Below are positions 1 through 13,391 of a DNA stretch of 64,000 bases, in pieces. The position numbers were made by a program, and so were the translations under genes. Where the stretch lies: positions 15,994,370 through 16,058,369 of the forward strand of contig NC_045140.1 in NCBI RefSeq assembly GCF_008831285.2. Reading direction: 5' to 3'. The notes under the pieces are model-generated. The model was not told where the DNA came from, did not search any database, and saw only the letters and a list, made by a program, of their open reading frames with translations. This stretch comes from Nymphaea colorata (taxonomy: Eukaryota; Streptophyta; Magnoliopsida; Nymphaeales; Nymphaeaceae). Each line of letters opens with the position of its first letter. Positions within the stretch are counted from its first letter, which is position 1.

Positions 1-140
1 GCTGAATTGGCCAATAAGAACTTCTTAAGATTTAGTTGAGCCCCATATCGCCTTATACTGACAGATCCCACTGGACGGTTGCAGTGAGGGACCAATGCCA
101 CGGGGTCTATATGTACCAGCATTATTAACATTGATCTGGG

Positions 141-534
<394 letters not shown>

Positions 535-620
535 AAAGTTGGTAAAAGCCTTGAAATTAATCATTAAAGTATCTTTTCTGCAATCTAACGTTATAGATAT
601 GATCTTAAGAACGATCCAAT

Positions 621-831
621 GAGAAACATATATTAAGTTAGTCATTTTTTTATAATGTTTTTTAATAATAAAAAGCATCAAAATTTTGATAGTAGAAAAG
701 ATCAATTTTTTAACAATTAAAAATAGCTTAAACTAAAACATGATTTACACAACATTAGTGTCTATAAACACATTAATAAGTTTACATTTTGTTTGAAATA
801 CATGTTAATGCAAGTTTAAGAGATCTGGTTT
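621..831 (+). repeat. Dispersed repeat, copy 1
   Basis: About 210 bp that matches, in reverse complement, the segment at 22941-23166. Shared blocks in the same order are GAAACATATATTAAGTTA, GCATCAAAATTTTGATAGTA, AACTAAAACATGATTTA, GTGTYTATAAACACATT and TTTAAGAGATCTGG. It has no coding capacity and no clear terminal inverted repeats. It is probably a non-autonomous mobile element of unknown class. Confidence 0.6.
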
Positions 832-3802
832 TTATCCATTATCCAAGTGGTGTAGTATTTTTATTACTATATATACAAACACGAACAAACCATTGAAAGA
901 TGGGTACGCCGGTAACCTTTGTGGTAGACACCGAGCTGGGCCCTCTTAGCTCACCCCAGTGGTTGTCAAGGCTGAAGAGACCAAAGTCAGGTCCATGTCC
1001 ACCAAAAGCCCGACCTGGATCTTGTCAGGCCAAACCAGGGCCCTTTAACAGTTCATGAGCTGAGGTCCCAAGTACGGCTGGACCAAGCCTGCGGGCTTCC
1101 ATTTGGTGAGACTTTGGATCGTTAGCGCAACCACATAAGCACCTTCCGGTGGTAAAAACTTAGGAGATCTGATAAAGAATTTCGACTGTAGATCTATTAT
1201 TGAGTCCAATTAGTATCTGGAACTTAGTATTGGGAGCTGTTTGTGGTTCACTGTGTATATATAATGTATATACTTGGTGCATTACTTAGAAGCGATTCAT
1301 CTTAATAGGAAAATGGCATGCATGGTAGGAGATGAAGAGGCATGACGATGGACCTTAATGATGAAAGAAGGCATGCAGCACTCGTGGATGAAACTGGTAG
1401 TGCTCTCAAACTCAAACGAGTGCATGGTCGTCACATGGTGGTGGAATGGTGAGAGCATGCGAGATGCTCAGAGTATGGAGCTCCTGCGAAGCTATCCATG
1501 GCGGGGATCGTCTCTGTGGAGCTATGGTGCACTAGGGTTTGCAGTGGCTACCAAGATCGGCTTTGGTGGCAGCGAGCAGCAGGAGGAAGAAAAAGAGGAA
1601 GAGGATAACAACGAATGGGCATGACAGAGAGTAAGATTACAACATAGTGAAAGGGATAGGTGGTGTTGGACTGCTAGGCAATTGGAGATGGATCTGAGTC
1701 GCACTTTTAGAAATATTCAGCTATGAACAGATCGGGTGTGGCAGGCCTCTAGACCTTAGGAGCAGGCAGATCTGTTCCTTCTCTCTTGTTTTTTTGTTCT
1801 GTTTGTTTTTTATTCCTAAAAAGTGCACTCAGGTTCTTGTGGCTGAATGGAGTAAAACAAGAAGTTACTGTTTCAGATTTGGAAGTTTTTCATTTGGGAG
1901 CATGCTTGCATCCATAGTCTTAAAAGGGGGGTTTTCATTTTCTGCTTTGCCTAAGTGGTAGCCTGGTAGTGGCACTAGAAAGAGGAAAGCAATTTCAAAA
2001 GCAATTTCTGCTACTTCTGAATTATTATCATTCTTTTTAGTGGCATCAACCTGTATCGGGCTCGATCATAGGTGATGGACACCAAACAAACACAAACCTT
2101 GATGTTGCTTTTATTGACTCCCAAGTCGAACCGCCTTATCAGGTAGACACTACACCTACTACCGCACTACTATCTCGATCCACCATCAGTGGTGGTGCAC
2201 TTTCCCATTCTTCCTCTTTCACTCGCAACTTTCAATGGCGTGTCAGAGCACTCAAAGAAGAAGCACAACTGCAAAGAAGCTGGTGTAACGCAAGACTTGT
2301 CCACTTGTTCTAATGGACCTCCTTCACTGTCAGGCTAACAGTCATGGTTCAGATCTCATCTCACTAGTGTTTATCTTTGCAGTAAGTTCCTCTTATAGGT
2401 GCACACCCCTGAAAATCGAGAAAGTATAGCTAAAAAGGTTCTACTTTTATGCTCCAAGGAGTTCAAGCCTGGGGTCTGAGGTTTCTGCCCGAGAGTTGAG
2501 ACAGTCATTGTGGCTTCCAAATGTGTATAGGCTACAATCCTTTCTCGACAGGAAAAAAGAAAGATCACTTCCACAACCAAAAAAGACATCTAGATTATTG
2601 ACTATATGATGAACGAATATAGTTCCCATGGATTAATATGCCAATATGTTTACCATTGCGTAAGAGATTTATCTGACTGGTTGTGTACCTAACGCATAAG
2701 CATAGACCAAACCCGCCCAAAAGACGAACAGGGTTCAACATGCAGTTGAAGATTATGGTGGTTCAGGAATATGAGAGCACAGACCCCATCAATGTGTCTA
2801 AAGTTTTTCATGATGATAAACTAGAGAGAGCCATTCCCCATCACTCACCAAATCAAAAATTCCATTCATGACCTCCCTGAAGACTTCATGACATCTACAA
2901 CTTGAGAGCCACCTCCAACTCAGAAGCAGATGTGCAGAAGGATCAGTAGAAATTCCTTGAATTAGAGCTTTTGGTAAAACTCTTCAAAAAAAGTCGTGTC
3001 GGGTGGTGCTTGGGTGCTCTTCAGGTGCAACTTGGGTGTAGCAACAAACGAGTTGCTGTCTTTTCCATTAAACTATTGATAAACTCATAAACTTTTATTA
3101 GTTGTAAACAATTTTTGGTAGTTTAGATATAACTATATATATCATGGCTCTCACCAATGCTTTTTTGGAAAATGTTACACCTGCACCCACACCCGGAGGA
3201 CAAAGGTACCTAAGTGCCTTTTTTGTATCACACGTTTCACGAGACCTTCCCAGCCAGAAAGAACATGGTCTAATTATGGATCCTCTCAAATGTTGTGCTC
3301 CACGACTGCAAAAACCTTGTGCCGGATGTTCCGAACGAAAATGTTTGTCCTTGGCAGGAACTCAAATAACAGAGTAATGAGTATACAAGAAAAGAGGAAG
3401 CACAGAATTGAGGTTCAAAACAAAAAAGCAGCAAATTGTATCTTCAAGATCTCAAGAAACTTCAGCACTAAGATATTTCACTATTAGAAGGTTTCAGGAA
3501 GATCTTTCCAATGAGATGCTCATGCTTCTATCACTATTATATCCAATACGGCGACTAATCTAGTATATAGTAAAGCAGCAGCACTCTTCCCGTCTTGAAT
3601 CAGCCGCATTCAGGTCCTTAATTTTAACTCTAAGGTGACAAAACCATCTGACACTTCTCTCACTATAAGTTGATCAAAGAAGATGTGCTAAACAAATTTA
3701 TTAGCATTTTCATTCCGCTACAACAATGGCTATGGTACATAATTCACATGAAAATGGGTTTATTTTCACCCTAATGAGACCTCCGTTACAGCACGAGGAA
3801 TC
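832..3802. other. Intergenic, no gene recognised; includes CYP65 3' flank
   Basis: The open frames here are short and none resembles a known plant protein. The segment 1358-1624 gives an 88-residue frame of low complexity at its end (Glu-rich) with no supporting splice context. The last few hundred bases before 3803 probably hold the 3' untranslated region and poly(A) site of the minus-strand CYP65 gene. Confidence 0.5.
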
Positions 3803-6800
3803 TTACCAAGCAGAGAAATCCTTAAATTCAATTGCTGAAGCTGAAGATTCTACTTTCTGTTTCTTCTTAGAGCCATTCTCTGATAAGCCAACATCAATGG
3901 CAGTTTCGGTCTTGGCAGTCCGGGCTTTTAAATACTTTCCTACCCCATTGCCTGAAACAGAAGGTTCTGCTACACCCGCTCTGGGATTGCTATACCATGA
4001 ACCGACTTTATCCTACAATACACAAATTTCCGAGTGAATAGAATCATCTAATTGAAATAATATCAGCAAGCATAAAAAAAATTTAAAACTACTAGACTTT
4101 TAGCAATTAAAGCTCACGTTCTCTTCATCAACAATTCCTTCAGCAACTTGCTTTTCTTCTTCTTCATCTGGTTCAGTGTAAGGGTTGACAAACACAGTAA
4201 CACTTACAAGTTTTATATCCTCCTGCACAAAATTTTAAAAACATTGTCAACAGATCTAGATCAATGGTACCCAACTGTACATGCACACTTACAAACAAGA
4301 CACACACACACACACACACACAGAGCGAGAGAGAGAGAGAGATGCCCTTTATAGTTGTCTAGGATACGGCTCCCAACGTCCACGAAGAAACATTTGAAAA
4401 GGAGATAAACTAAGGGGCATTCATGTGTTTCAGCAGTACAAGAGCTACACGTGATTTTTGTGATGCTATAGTATAATATTATATAAGTATCATTTTTTGT
4501 AGTTATGATACAAGTCATAACACATAACTTGTAATATTGGTATTATCTTCTATCAATTAACAATTTACACAACTTATTTTCATAAAAATGAAAATGGAAC
4601 TTCGCTATCAACTGAGACCATTCTCAACCAACGTGGAACGTGGAGAAACTGAATGCACAAGAATTATTATATTTATAAGAATAAAACCTGAACCACTAAG
4701 CAAACTAACATAAAATTTATATGTCAGACAGAATATTGCAAAGCTAAACATAGCGTTAGATTCCTTAAAAACAAGTGAATGACTGCCATGACCAGCAGAA
4801 GCTCTTCAAGCAGTTTTGAACACTGCCAAATTCACGAATATCCTTTCTACTATTTATGTCACATTTTTACTGCTCTGTGCTCTTTTGTAGTTCAAAGTTC
4901 AAACTCACCAATTAGATAAACTTCGGCATATTTTATTAAGACGAGCACCCATTTTAGTTCAAGCTGTAGTATAGGGGTGTTCCTAAATTGACCAACTTCT
5001 CTTCTAAACAGTTTTCCTAATTGGAGAGTTCAGAAGTTTTGCTTTTCTCTTAAAGTAGATTGCACTATTTATTTACTTGACAACTTGTGTACCACAAGTT
5101 TAAAGAATCCAAACAATTTCGACATGTCTAACATGTCCAAATAGATAGATCTCTGAAATTAATACCACATAGTAGAAGCCGACCAATAGAGATTAAAGCC
5201 ATCGCTATTCAAATATTCCATCCCTATGCTGGCCTTTAGTCATGAAGAACCATACCATCCTGTTGATCAGTTTCTAGAGAAATATTTTCTTGTAAAAATC
5301 AATAACTTTGCAAATGATGTTCATAGGTTCACCATGTCCCAATTTACATTAAAAGACGATACCAAGCATTGGCTATAATTTCCAGACTCAGTTACTATTA
5401 TCATTTATCATCGAGAAGGAAATGCACAAGAAATTTACCAAAAAGTACTCGCTTATTGTTTGAATGAAATTCAGAATGGTGAAAACACATACATAAATTA
5501 CTCGGATTTTTCTCTTTTTCTGTTAATTTTATGTTCTTTATAGTCTCATACCAATTGACAAATGCCAGCAAACCCACAAGCACTGACAAAGAATCCAGGA
5601 CAAAACTTCCTTTTGGAGGGAAAAATGCAACATTTTGGTCTTTCTGTTGATATTCAAATATAGATAAAGATCCAGGTATCCGAAGCATGATACATCTAAG
5701 GTTTGTGCCACAATGCATAACAAATAAATAACTTGATTTACTAAGATAAACACAAGTTTCACTGAAATTCTTGATGGAGATGGAGGTGCCTGAAGAGAAC
5801 GATCAAGCTAGTTTACTGGTTTTGCCAGCCAGCCAAAACAAACGAACACGATCTAGACTTAGAGAGCCCATGCACCACCCTAAGGCCTAAGCTATACCTT
5901 AGCTCGTGCCACCTATTTCTCTGCTTGAAACTGATCATATAATAACTCTAGTAGAGAATTTAGATGGAGACGCAAAGAACAAACAGAACATTAACATGCA
6001 AAAATTCTTGTAGCCACATGACAAATCATGGTACCACAGTAAGTAGTCAAAGACAGAAAATGAATACTCAAATGTGTCTAGTGTCTTGCAATACGTAGTT
6101 GAAGACAGAAATTGAATGTCAAATATCTAGATGCCAGATTACCAGAGGTCGGTCATTATCGTCTACGGGAACCTTCTCCATAGCAGCAAGTGTGGTCAGT
6201 CCACCTACAACTCTACCAAATACAGTATGCTTTCCATTCAGATGCTTTGCAGACTTGTATAAGATGAAAAATTGAGATCCATTGGTATGGGGTCCACTAT
6301 TCGCCATACTGACAATCCCTCTTTCGGAATGGGCTAATTTTGAGTTCAATTCATCCTTGAAAGGTTTTCCCCATATAGATTCTCCACCCTTTCCTGTACC
6401 TGTTGGATCACCACCTTGTATCATGAAATTCCTGCAAAAGAACACCAAAATATGCCAATGTTCCAAATGGGTTGAGATACAAAGGAAAGGGGGAAATGAT
6501 ATCTTTAAAAAAGAAAAAACTACAGTAACAAAGGTAAGAAACACACCGGATACTTCGGTGGAAAGGTACGCCATCATAATATCCACGTTCACAAAGAGTG
6601 ATAAAGTTTTCACATGCACGGGGCGTTATATCACAATGAAGCTCAATGTTCAAATCTCCATGTGTTGTATGCAGTTGAACATAACCTTTCTTTTTAGGAT
6701 TTTTTTCAACTTTTACATATTCGAACTCGTTCTTTGTGACTGGATCATAACTTGTAGAAGTGAAGGATCGTGAGGCAGCTCCAGTAGTGAAACTGCTTTT

Positions 6801-9800
6801 AACCTGTCAGCATTTAGTGTTTCAAAACATGGACAAAAAGGCAACAAGCAAAGCAACAAACTTATGTCTAAATTTTAAACATCAATTTGGTATCTATTAT
6901 ACAAAAATAACTGCAGAAGGAAAATATATCCAAAAAACTGACCATCTTTGCATTAACAGGCACACGTTCACCAGCAATGTGCAATGCTATACGTGCAGCA
7001 GTCTTATCACTTGATGCAGCTTTAGCAGCCTCAGCACTTCTTCCATGTACTGAAGCAGAAGCTGCATCTACTATACTAAATGATTGGGTGGTCTTGGATT
7101 CTGAACTTGAGCTTGACTTTTTGTCATCCTTAATCTTAGATCGAACAGATAAAATGACAGCAAGTGCAGCAGCTCGTTCGCTTTGAGCTTTTTTACCACC
7201 ACCACCATGTAGTGCTGCTTCTTTTCCTTTGTCAGTTCCCAGCTCTTTCAGCATTTGCTTTATGTCACCAGCTGCATTTATGTTATAAAGTGGGTCCTCA
7301 CGCATTTTCTTCAGCTCTGTTTATGTTAAAAAATTAGTTAACAATCAAGAGAAATGCTTGACAAACCATGGAAGTCAGAAGCAATAAAAACATAATTGTT
7401 CTATTTAGTCTGATGAATTCTGAGATTGGATATATTCACCTTCATCATCAACAGCAAGACTATTCTTAACATGATCAAAATCCCCCAGAACCTTCACATC
7501 AAGAGCATTAGGGTTCTGTAGATAAAAAAGAACAAGGTTAGAAGTGGGTTTCTTAAATATAGCAAAGGGACATGATAGACATAATTTCACACTTGGATAG
7601 TTATGATGTCATCTTTTGTGAAAGGTTCATCTGTAAGAAGTTCCTTCCAGTTTTTTGGTTTGATATTAAGCTCTCGTACTGCCTGAAAAGATAGCATAAA
7701 TTTTGTAGTCAAACAAAAGCTAAAATGTAAACCAAATCAAAGACATTGTATAAAGAGGAAAACATACCTCATATGAGAAAACATTTCCTGTAGTCTTCAC
7801 AGCAACTATATGTGTAAACTCTGTAAAGGCTTTATTTAAAACTGGGCAATGATACTCCCCTGTGATGAAACAAAATCAGATGAACTCTTGGATCTTGAAT
7901 TCTTGAGGACCCTTTTTTCTCAATTTCACAAAATAAAATTTCATGTGTTTTCAGAGAGTACAACAGCGATAAAAATCAATTCACAAATTTTACCTTCCTC
8001 TGTTTCGTTCTCTTGTTCCTTTAGTATTCAGCAATTTTGGTGCATTCCACCATGTAAAATCATACCACCTTCAAGGTACCTAGTGTGTCACTTTCACTTA
8101 ATATGCTAAGGTTCTAGCATTTCTATGCACTCACAAAGAGGTCAAAAGCAAAGGAATCAAACTTCACAAGCCCCATTTGTCATGTAAACCATAAAACTAT
8201 TGAACTAGACGCAACAGCTTTGTGCCTGCTCCTGAATCAGTTTGAAGGTAAAGCTGCTCTTAATAGTGGACTGTGTTGGCTGTTACTACTGAACAAACCA
8301 ATCTTAGCTAACATAATCACAAGGATCCAATTTCAAAACCAAAGCAGCCCCAAGCATCTATTCACAAGCTCTCTCTGATTGTTCCTAAACTTTCAGTTTA
8401 TGAATGTGCATTGTTATTCTTATGAACTTAATTTTTTATTAATGTGCATTGTTATTCTTATGAACTTAATTTTTTATTAATGTGCATTTTTATTCTTATG
8501 AACTTAATTTTGTTTAATGTGCATTTTATTTTTATGAACTTAACTTTGATCTTTTCCTGTTTCACCAGTAACATGGATCATATATTCCAATCAGTCTGAT
8601 CTACTAGGCATTCTGTAGTCTTTAGTTCTAGCTTTTAGTTCAATATTGCTCGATAAGGTATGTGTGTTTTAACTTTCAATCAAATTCCACTTCCCGAGTC
8701 ATGATAACTTCAAAAAAGCTTGTTCTTCAGTTTTGCTTCCCATATTGCTTTTTCAACTTAACCTGAGATTAGGAACACTCGCTTCAGCCAGTAATTATAA
8801 AAAAAAAATTATCTCTACATGGAAACAAACGAAAAATGGGCAGTGATGCATCGAGCAAGAGTAGGACCGATGAGAAAAACTCTGAAAAGGGAATATGTCG
8901 GCATGTGCATCGTAAACACTTTACCACTCCTTATTCACTATATACGCCTACCTTTTAAACTCAGTGGTACAACGGAAACTTGACCCATGCTCAGCGGTAA
9001 GCCTAGTACCCAGAAATACGTGCCAACTTTCTATTGCTCCTAATTGTCAACCGGTTCACATTGACGTTCTATGACAGATGGTTCTAATGTTTTATACTCA
9101 CAAGGCCAAGCTACACCACTTCCATTGACAAAATTCTCCCCCTTGGTACTTGATTTTAGCTTACTTTGTCTCAAATCTAAGGGCAACCAAAATACTAAAC
9201 AAATCCTCACACTTATTCTAACGACAAATTTTCTGCAGGATATCAAAATAACTGTTGCTTTACCCAGAAAAGGGATAAGAACGGAAAACCACAGGCCCTA
9301 ACATCAATATAGATAAAGAAACGTAACAATCTTCCAAAATAGAAAAACCAATGAATCACCATGAAATACCACAATTCGAAAACAATCATAGAACAGAGAG
9401 AAAGGAGGAAGGAGGAGAACCTACCATCGGAGTTTTTGTGAAAATGGAGGTCGATGAGATCTGCCACCTTCAACGGCTTCCCTGTCACAGGATGCTTCCC
9501 ATATTTATTGATGTAGGGCACCACATTCCTTCGGGAGAGAGAAAAAAAAAACAATCACAATAAACACAAACCCAAATCAATGATCGGTCAAACGCGATAT
9601 AGACAGACAGACAGACAGGGAGGCACCGCACATTACGTCAAAGACGCTGCCGTCGTCAGTGCAGACTGGGTTTTCAAAGGGCGTGAAGGAAATGGAACAG
9701 CAGTAGAAAGGAAGCCGCTTGAAGGGAGTCTTGTCCCTGTCCTTGGGTTTGGCTCCACCCCACTCCGTTGCCCACTCCGTCTTCGTTATGAACATCCTAT

Positions 9801-9825
9801 CCTTACTATGCTGCTTCTTCCCCAT
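3803..9825 (-). CDS. CYP65: U-box and cyclophilin-type peptidyl-prolyl isomerase (CYP65/PUB49, PPIL2 family)
   Basis: Ten coding exons: 9825-9632, 9528-9425, 7859-7768, 7682-7593, 7515-7440, 7316-6943, 6803-6547, 6431-6143, 4222-4118 and 4012-3803. All junctions are GT-AG, frame is kept throughout, and the sum is 1791 nt (596 aa plus stop), close to the roughly 595 aa usual for the plant family. The N-terminus begins [13 protein letters not shown] modified U-box follows (about residues 37-110), then a Lys/Ser-rich linker containing [16 protein letters not shown]. The cyclophilin domain (about 349-500) includes [19 protein letters not shown] and NGSQFFIL. The basic tail ends KDFSAW. In the family these are nuclear, spliceosome-associated proteins combining E3 ubiquitin ligase and prolyl isomerase modules. 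The position of the cyclosporin-contacting Trp of cyclophilin A is His here ([10 protein letters not shown]), as I recall for plant relatives. The start is the only in-frame ATG giving the conserved N-terminus. Function is inferred from family membership. Confidence 0.95.
4300..4342. repeat. (CA)n(GA)n microsatellite
   Basis: A CA run of about 22 bases passes directly into a GA run. It lies just upstream (on the minus-strand gene, inside intron 8) of CYP65 exon 9. Confidence 0.9.
8403..8544. repeat. Tandem repeat, about 38 bp x 3.8, in CYP65 intron 2
   Basis: Units start at 8403, 8441, 8479 and 8516. The consensus begins AATGTGCATTGTTATTCTTA and continues TGAACTTAATTTTTTATT. Units 1 and 2 are identical. 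Unit 3 has small changes and unit 4 is shortened. It lies within intron 2 (7860-9424) of CYP65. Confidence 0.9.
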
Positions 9826-10858
9826 CTCTTCACCACCCTCTCCGCCCCCTTTTCCTTCTTCCTCCTCCTTCCCAACCTCTCCTACAAACGACTCCCCGCA
9901 GTCACTGCCGCCCCTCTTTGTCTACCTCTCTCTCTCTCCGAAAGCACGCTTCTCGCTCCTTTCTTTCTTCCTAGGAGACTCAGAGTAGAAGCGATTGAGC
10001 GCCAAGAGAGCATAATCCGTCTTTGCCGCCTCCAAGGAAGATGACCGCTGGTTTCATAAGGCGGCTCGCACTTGAGCGGAGTCGACCGATCGGCACGGCC
10101 CGGTTCTTGACTTGACATCGATAAGTTCTTCCCACACGGCTCAATTCAAATGCGTTCGGTTCTTGCCCCAGTGCTTATTATTTGAGATTTACATAAAATT
10201 TTGCAAGTTATTTTTTTAAAACAATTTAACAGTGTCATTAAGATCGGTTTAGAACTGAATCGGTGAGGTCCGCTGAATTGGTGAATCGTTCGATACGCGA
10301 TTCGGGTGAATTAGGTGTGGATCGTCAAAAAAAATATTAATCGTACCTAAGAAGATAAATGATAAATGACAACGAAAAGTAATAAAAATTCAAAATTAAA
10401 CTCAATCTGTTTAGAGTTAATGTCCAACCTTACCAGTGATATTAGAATTATCCTGAATCAAATTGATTTAATGTTTTAAAATTTTCTGTTTTGATAATTT
10501 TTTTAGTATTTTTCCTTTTTTTAAACAACAAAAATTTTAAATGTTTTGCCGATTCACAACTGGTTCAGTTGAATATGTGAATCGGCCGATTCACCGAAAA
10601 CCGATTCACCGAAAACCGATTATTACAACACTAGCCAACGGGAAAAGATAACTGCAACTCTTTGCCCTAGAGTGGAAAACAATGAGGTCTCCGTCTGAAT
10701 ACGTTACGATTGTGAGAACCTTTTCCTTGTTAATGGGTCTTGGAGAGTACCAGGCATGTATTTAGCGGGCTCAAGTGGTACTTGTCTACAGAAAGTGATC
10801 TGCCTTGAGTCTCGATCATTATTCCGCGAGAGTGAGAGAGAAAGAGGAGAGAGGGACG
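9826..10858. promoter_or_regulatory. Head-to-head intergenic region between CYP65 and the 10.9-kb gene
   Basis: About 1.03 kb separates the two divergent start codons, so both promoters must lie here. The CYP65 side (9830-9960) is C/T-rich on the plus strand, as expected for a purine-rich leader of that gene. From about 10240 to 10625 the sequence is AT-rich and holds GGTGAATCG-type words near 10280 and their reverse complement CGATTCACC near 10588 and 10603, including two direct 15-bp units (CCGATTCACCGAAAA at 10586-10615). This looks like a degenerate fold-back element. No TATA box could be assigned with confidence. Confidence 0.5.
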
Positions 10859-13391
10859 ATGAAGAAGGAGGCGTTGAGGGATGACAGCAGCAGCGGCGAG
10901 GAGGACGGCGACGAAGAGTGGCGGTCAGCGATCAATTCCATAGCGGTGGATGCCTCTGTTCCTTCCCTCACTGTAGCAGCCTCTCAGAAAACGCGGAAGA
11001 AGAATCACGGCGAAGGGGATGACACCCACTCCGACAGTAGCGGGGATGAGGACTCAAAGCCGCGACCTCCGAATCCCCACAAGCTAAAGGTCTTCCATAT
11101 ACCCTTTACGAATGTCGCCGCCTTCTTTCTCCTTTTTTCTGTACGTTGAAGCACGCACGTATTTCTTGACCACTTCTACTTCCACAATTGTGTTTCCTCG
11201 TATTCGTGCTTCTGCCATCATACCATGCTAAGTTTTTTGAAGGTCCACATTGAGTATTAAAAGTTGGAAAATGACATTGTTTATTCCAGTGCGAATTCCC
11301 ATGTTCCTCTGATTAGTAAATATGTTAAACTGAACAACCTCTAGGAGGCAGAGTGGTTCGAAATACATGGAATGCCACCATTTTCAAGATCAGTGCTTAG
11401 ATGAAAAAAAAGGAAATTGATGTCTCATATCAGTTAGTTGTTTTCCTGTGGAAAAGAAACAGAAAATATAATGGGTTGATGATGGGAAACTGCTGGTGCA
11501 CCGCTAAAGAGAACGGATTAGACCCCAGCTTCTGCTTCTATTTCAGTGGCGGTTGTGTTGGAAGACTGGGCAGTGAAGAAGCTAGGAATTTAGGAAGGAT
11601 GGTCTTATGCTGACCGCCACTCTTGATCGCCCTGGATTGCCCCAAAACAAATCCAATAGCATAAGAGAATGGCGAGCTTAGGTTACTAATCGTGACCCTG
11701 TTCTGCAAACTAGGCAAATGCATGACTACGTGGTCCCAAATTCAAACCCATCTCAGGTCGTGTTGCTATGAAACATTATTTATGTGTATACTGCTTTTAC
11801 ATGGCATTCAATAAGAAAAGAGTCTTTGCTTGTAGCATGCCCATTTGCACTTGGGAGGTCGCGCATCCAAATCTTGCTCTCTCACTTTTCACATTTGGGG
11901 CATAGCTCCGATGAGCCAAGGTCTTGCCCTTCATTTGGAAGTCCTGCCTGCTCGCACTCAGTACTGCCTCTCAATATTTGGTTTTGCCATAGCTGTTCAA
12001 AATGCAAACGCTTCTTTGACCTTTAGTTTAATCTATCACAAGTTACATAATTTATATAGGAGATTGAGATGCTTATCCTGTTATTCTATAATTTTCTTTG
12101 CCCACAAGAAATCTTATTGCGCAGTTTTACACTGTCAAGTTTGTCCCAGAACTGTTACTTGCAGCAGGCTATCAAACAATAACTGGACTTCATGTTCTTT
12201 TTGTGTGTTTCCATGTGTAAAATTCATCAATGGTTCCTTCACACATTTCTCATACATTAAGAACACAAATCATTTTACCTGATCAGGTTAGTTTTCATAT
12301 GGTCATATATTCCTTTTTTTCTCTCCTTCCTACTAATTGCTCTTAAGAAAGAGCTAAGAAGAAAACGTTTGACGGAAAAATTGAAACTGTGCTTGTTAGT
12401 TTTCCACATTCGCATATGCTGCACGGTGAACACTTTTATCCACGAAAAGACACTTTATTCCTGTCCTGTCTCAGTAGTGTTAATTGTTATACTTGTAGTA
12501 TGTGCTTTGACTGAGATGACAAATGCTGAAAATTGTTTGCAATTTGAGAAAAAGTGACAGATCCTTTGCTTGACTTGATTGACAGGTTCTAAATATGTTA
12601 GATGATTTTCTGGACAGGAATTTAGTTTTTGTCAAATTGCCAATCACAGAAATGAAAAGCGTGCCTGAGCAAGACGAGGGTGGTGTTCGCCTGTTCGGCC
12701 GAGCACCTCCTGGGTTGACCTTTAAGACAGGTCCTCTTCAACTTACCAGCCGCTTCATGTGTCTAAGACAATAATATTAGTAAATTCTAATGGTCATTTT
12801 TTGTCGTTTCCAACAGATACTGTTTTAGCACCAAGAAGACGACCAAAAATTCTTCCATATGAAGAAATTGATGAAAGATCAAAAGAGGTTTGTAAATTGT
12901 GCATTTAGGGGTGGATTATGAATGCAGTAGCCAGCTTCAGACCAGATTAATTTTAGAATGAATGAATTCCTGGAGGACAGCTTAAAGTATGCCCACAAAT
13001 GTTTCTGGGATTCTTTTTGATACATTATGGTTGTTACCCTTTTAAATGGACAAGGCCGACTGACGACTGTCGCAGCTATAAATTCTACTTTTCTTTTTTC
13101 AGTGTTTGCTATGTGTACGTCTGTTTTGTGTGTAGGTCTAAGAGGTTTCGACTTGCTGTTTTTGTGGATCTACAGTTCAAGCGTCGAATTAGGTCTGTTG
13201 CTGTTGATGGTGCAGACGTATTTGCTGCAGCAGAAGTAGCACGACAGGGTGCCCTGGCAAGATTTGAATCCAGACTTGCTGCAGAACGAGAGGCTGCTAA
13301 AAGGGAGGAAGCTCGAGTTGCAGAGCTGAAAAGGCTTCGAGGAGAGAAATGGCTTCCATCCATGGCTAAACAAATGCGAAGGACATGTTGA
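10859..13391 (+). CDS. Small charged plant protein of unknown function
   Basis: Four-exon model: 10859-11089, 12586-12730, 12817-12887 and 13176-13391. All junctions are GT-AG with kept frame, 663 nt in total (220 aa). The N-terminal third is acidic and Ser-rich (DDSSSGEEDGDEEW, SDSSGDEDSKPRPPNPHK). The middle contains the hydrophobic/acidic stretch MLDDFLDRNLVFVK followed by GGVRLFGRAPPGL. Then come a basic block (APRRRPKILPYEEID) and a C-terminal Ala/Arg/Glu-rich helix, probably a coiled coil, ending RLRGEKWLPSMAKQMRRTC. The start is the ATG at 10859; no earlier in-frame ATG is present. I recognise the GEKWLPS-type tail as recurring in uncharacterised plant proteins, but no function. Nuclear location is suggested only by composition. 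The long first intron (about 1.5 kb) could hide a further small in-frame exon after HKLK, because exon 1 ends at a weak donor. Confidence 0.72.

Noticed and set aside
3726-4037. 103-codon plus-strand frame
   Set aside because: It is antisense to the last CYP65 exon, whose minus-strand frame matches the family tail.
5401-5718. 105-codon minus-strand frame
   Set aside because: It lies wholly within CYP65 intron 8. The flanking exons join in frame without it, and it is T-rich intron sequence.
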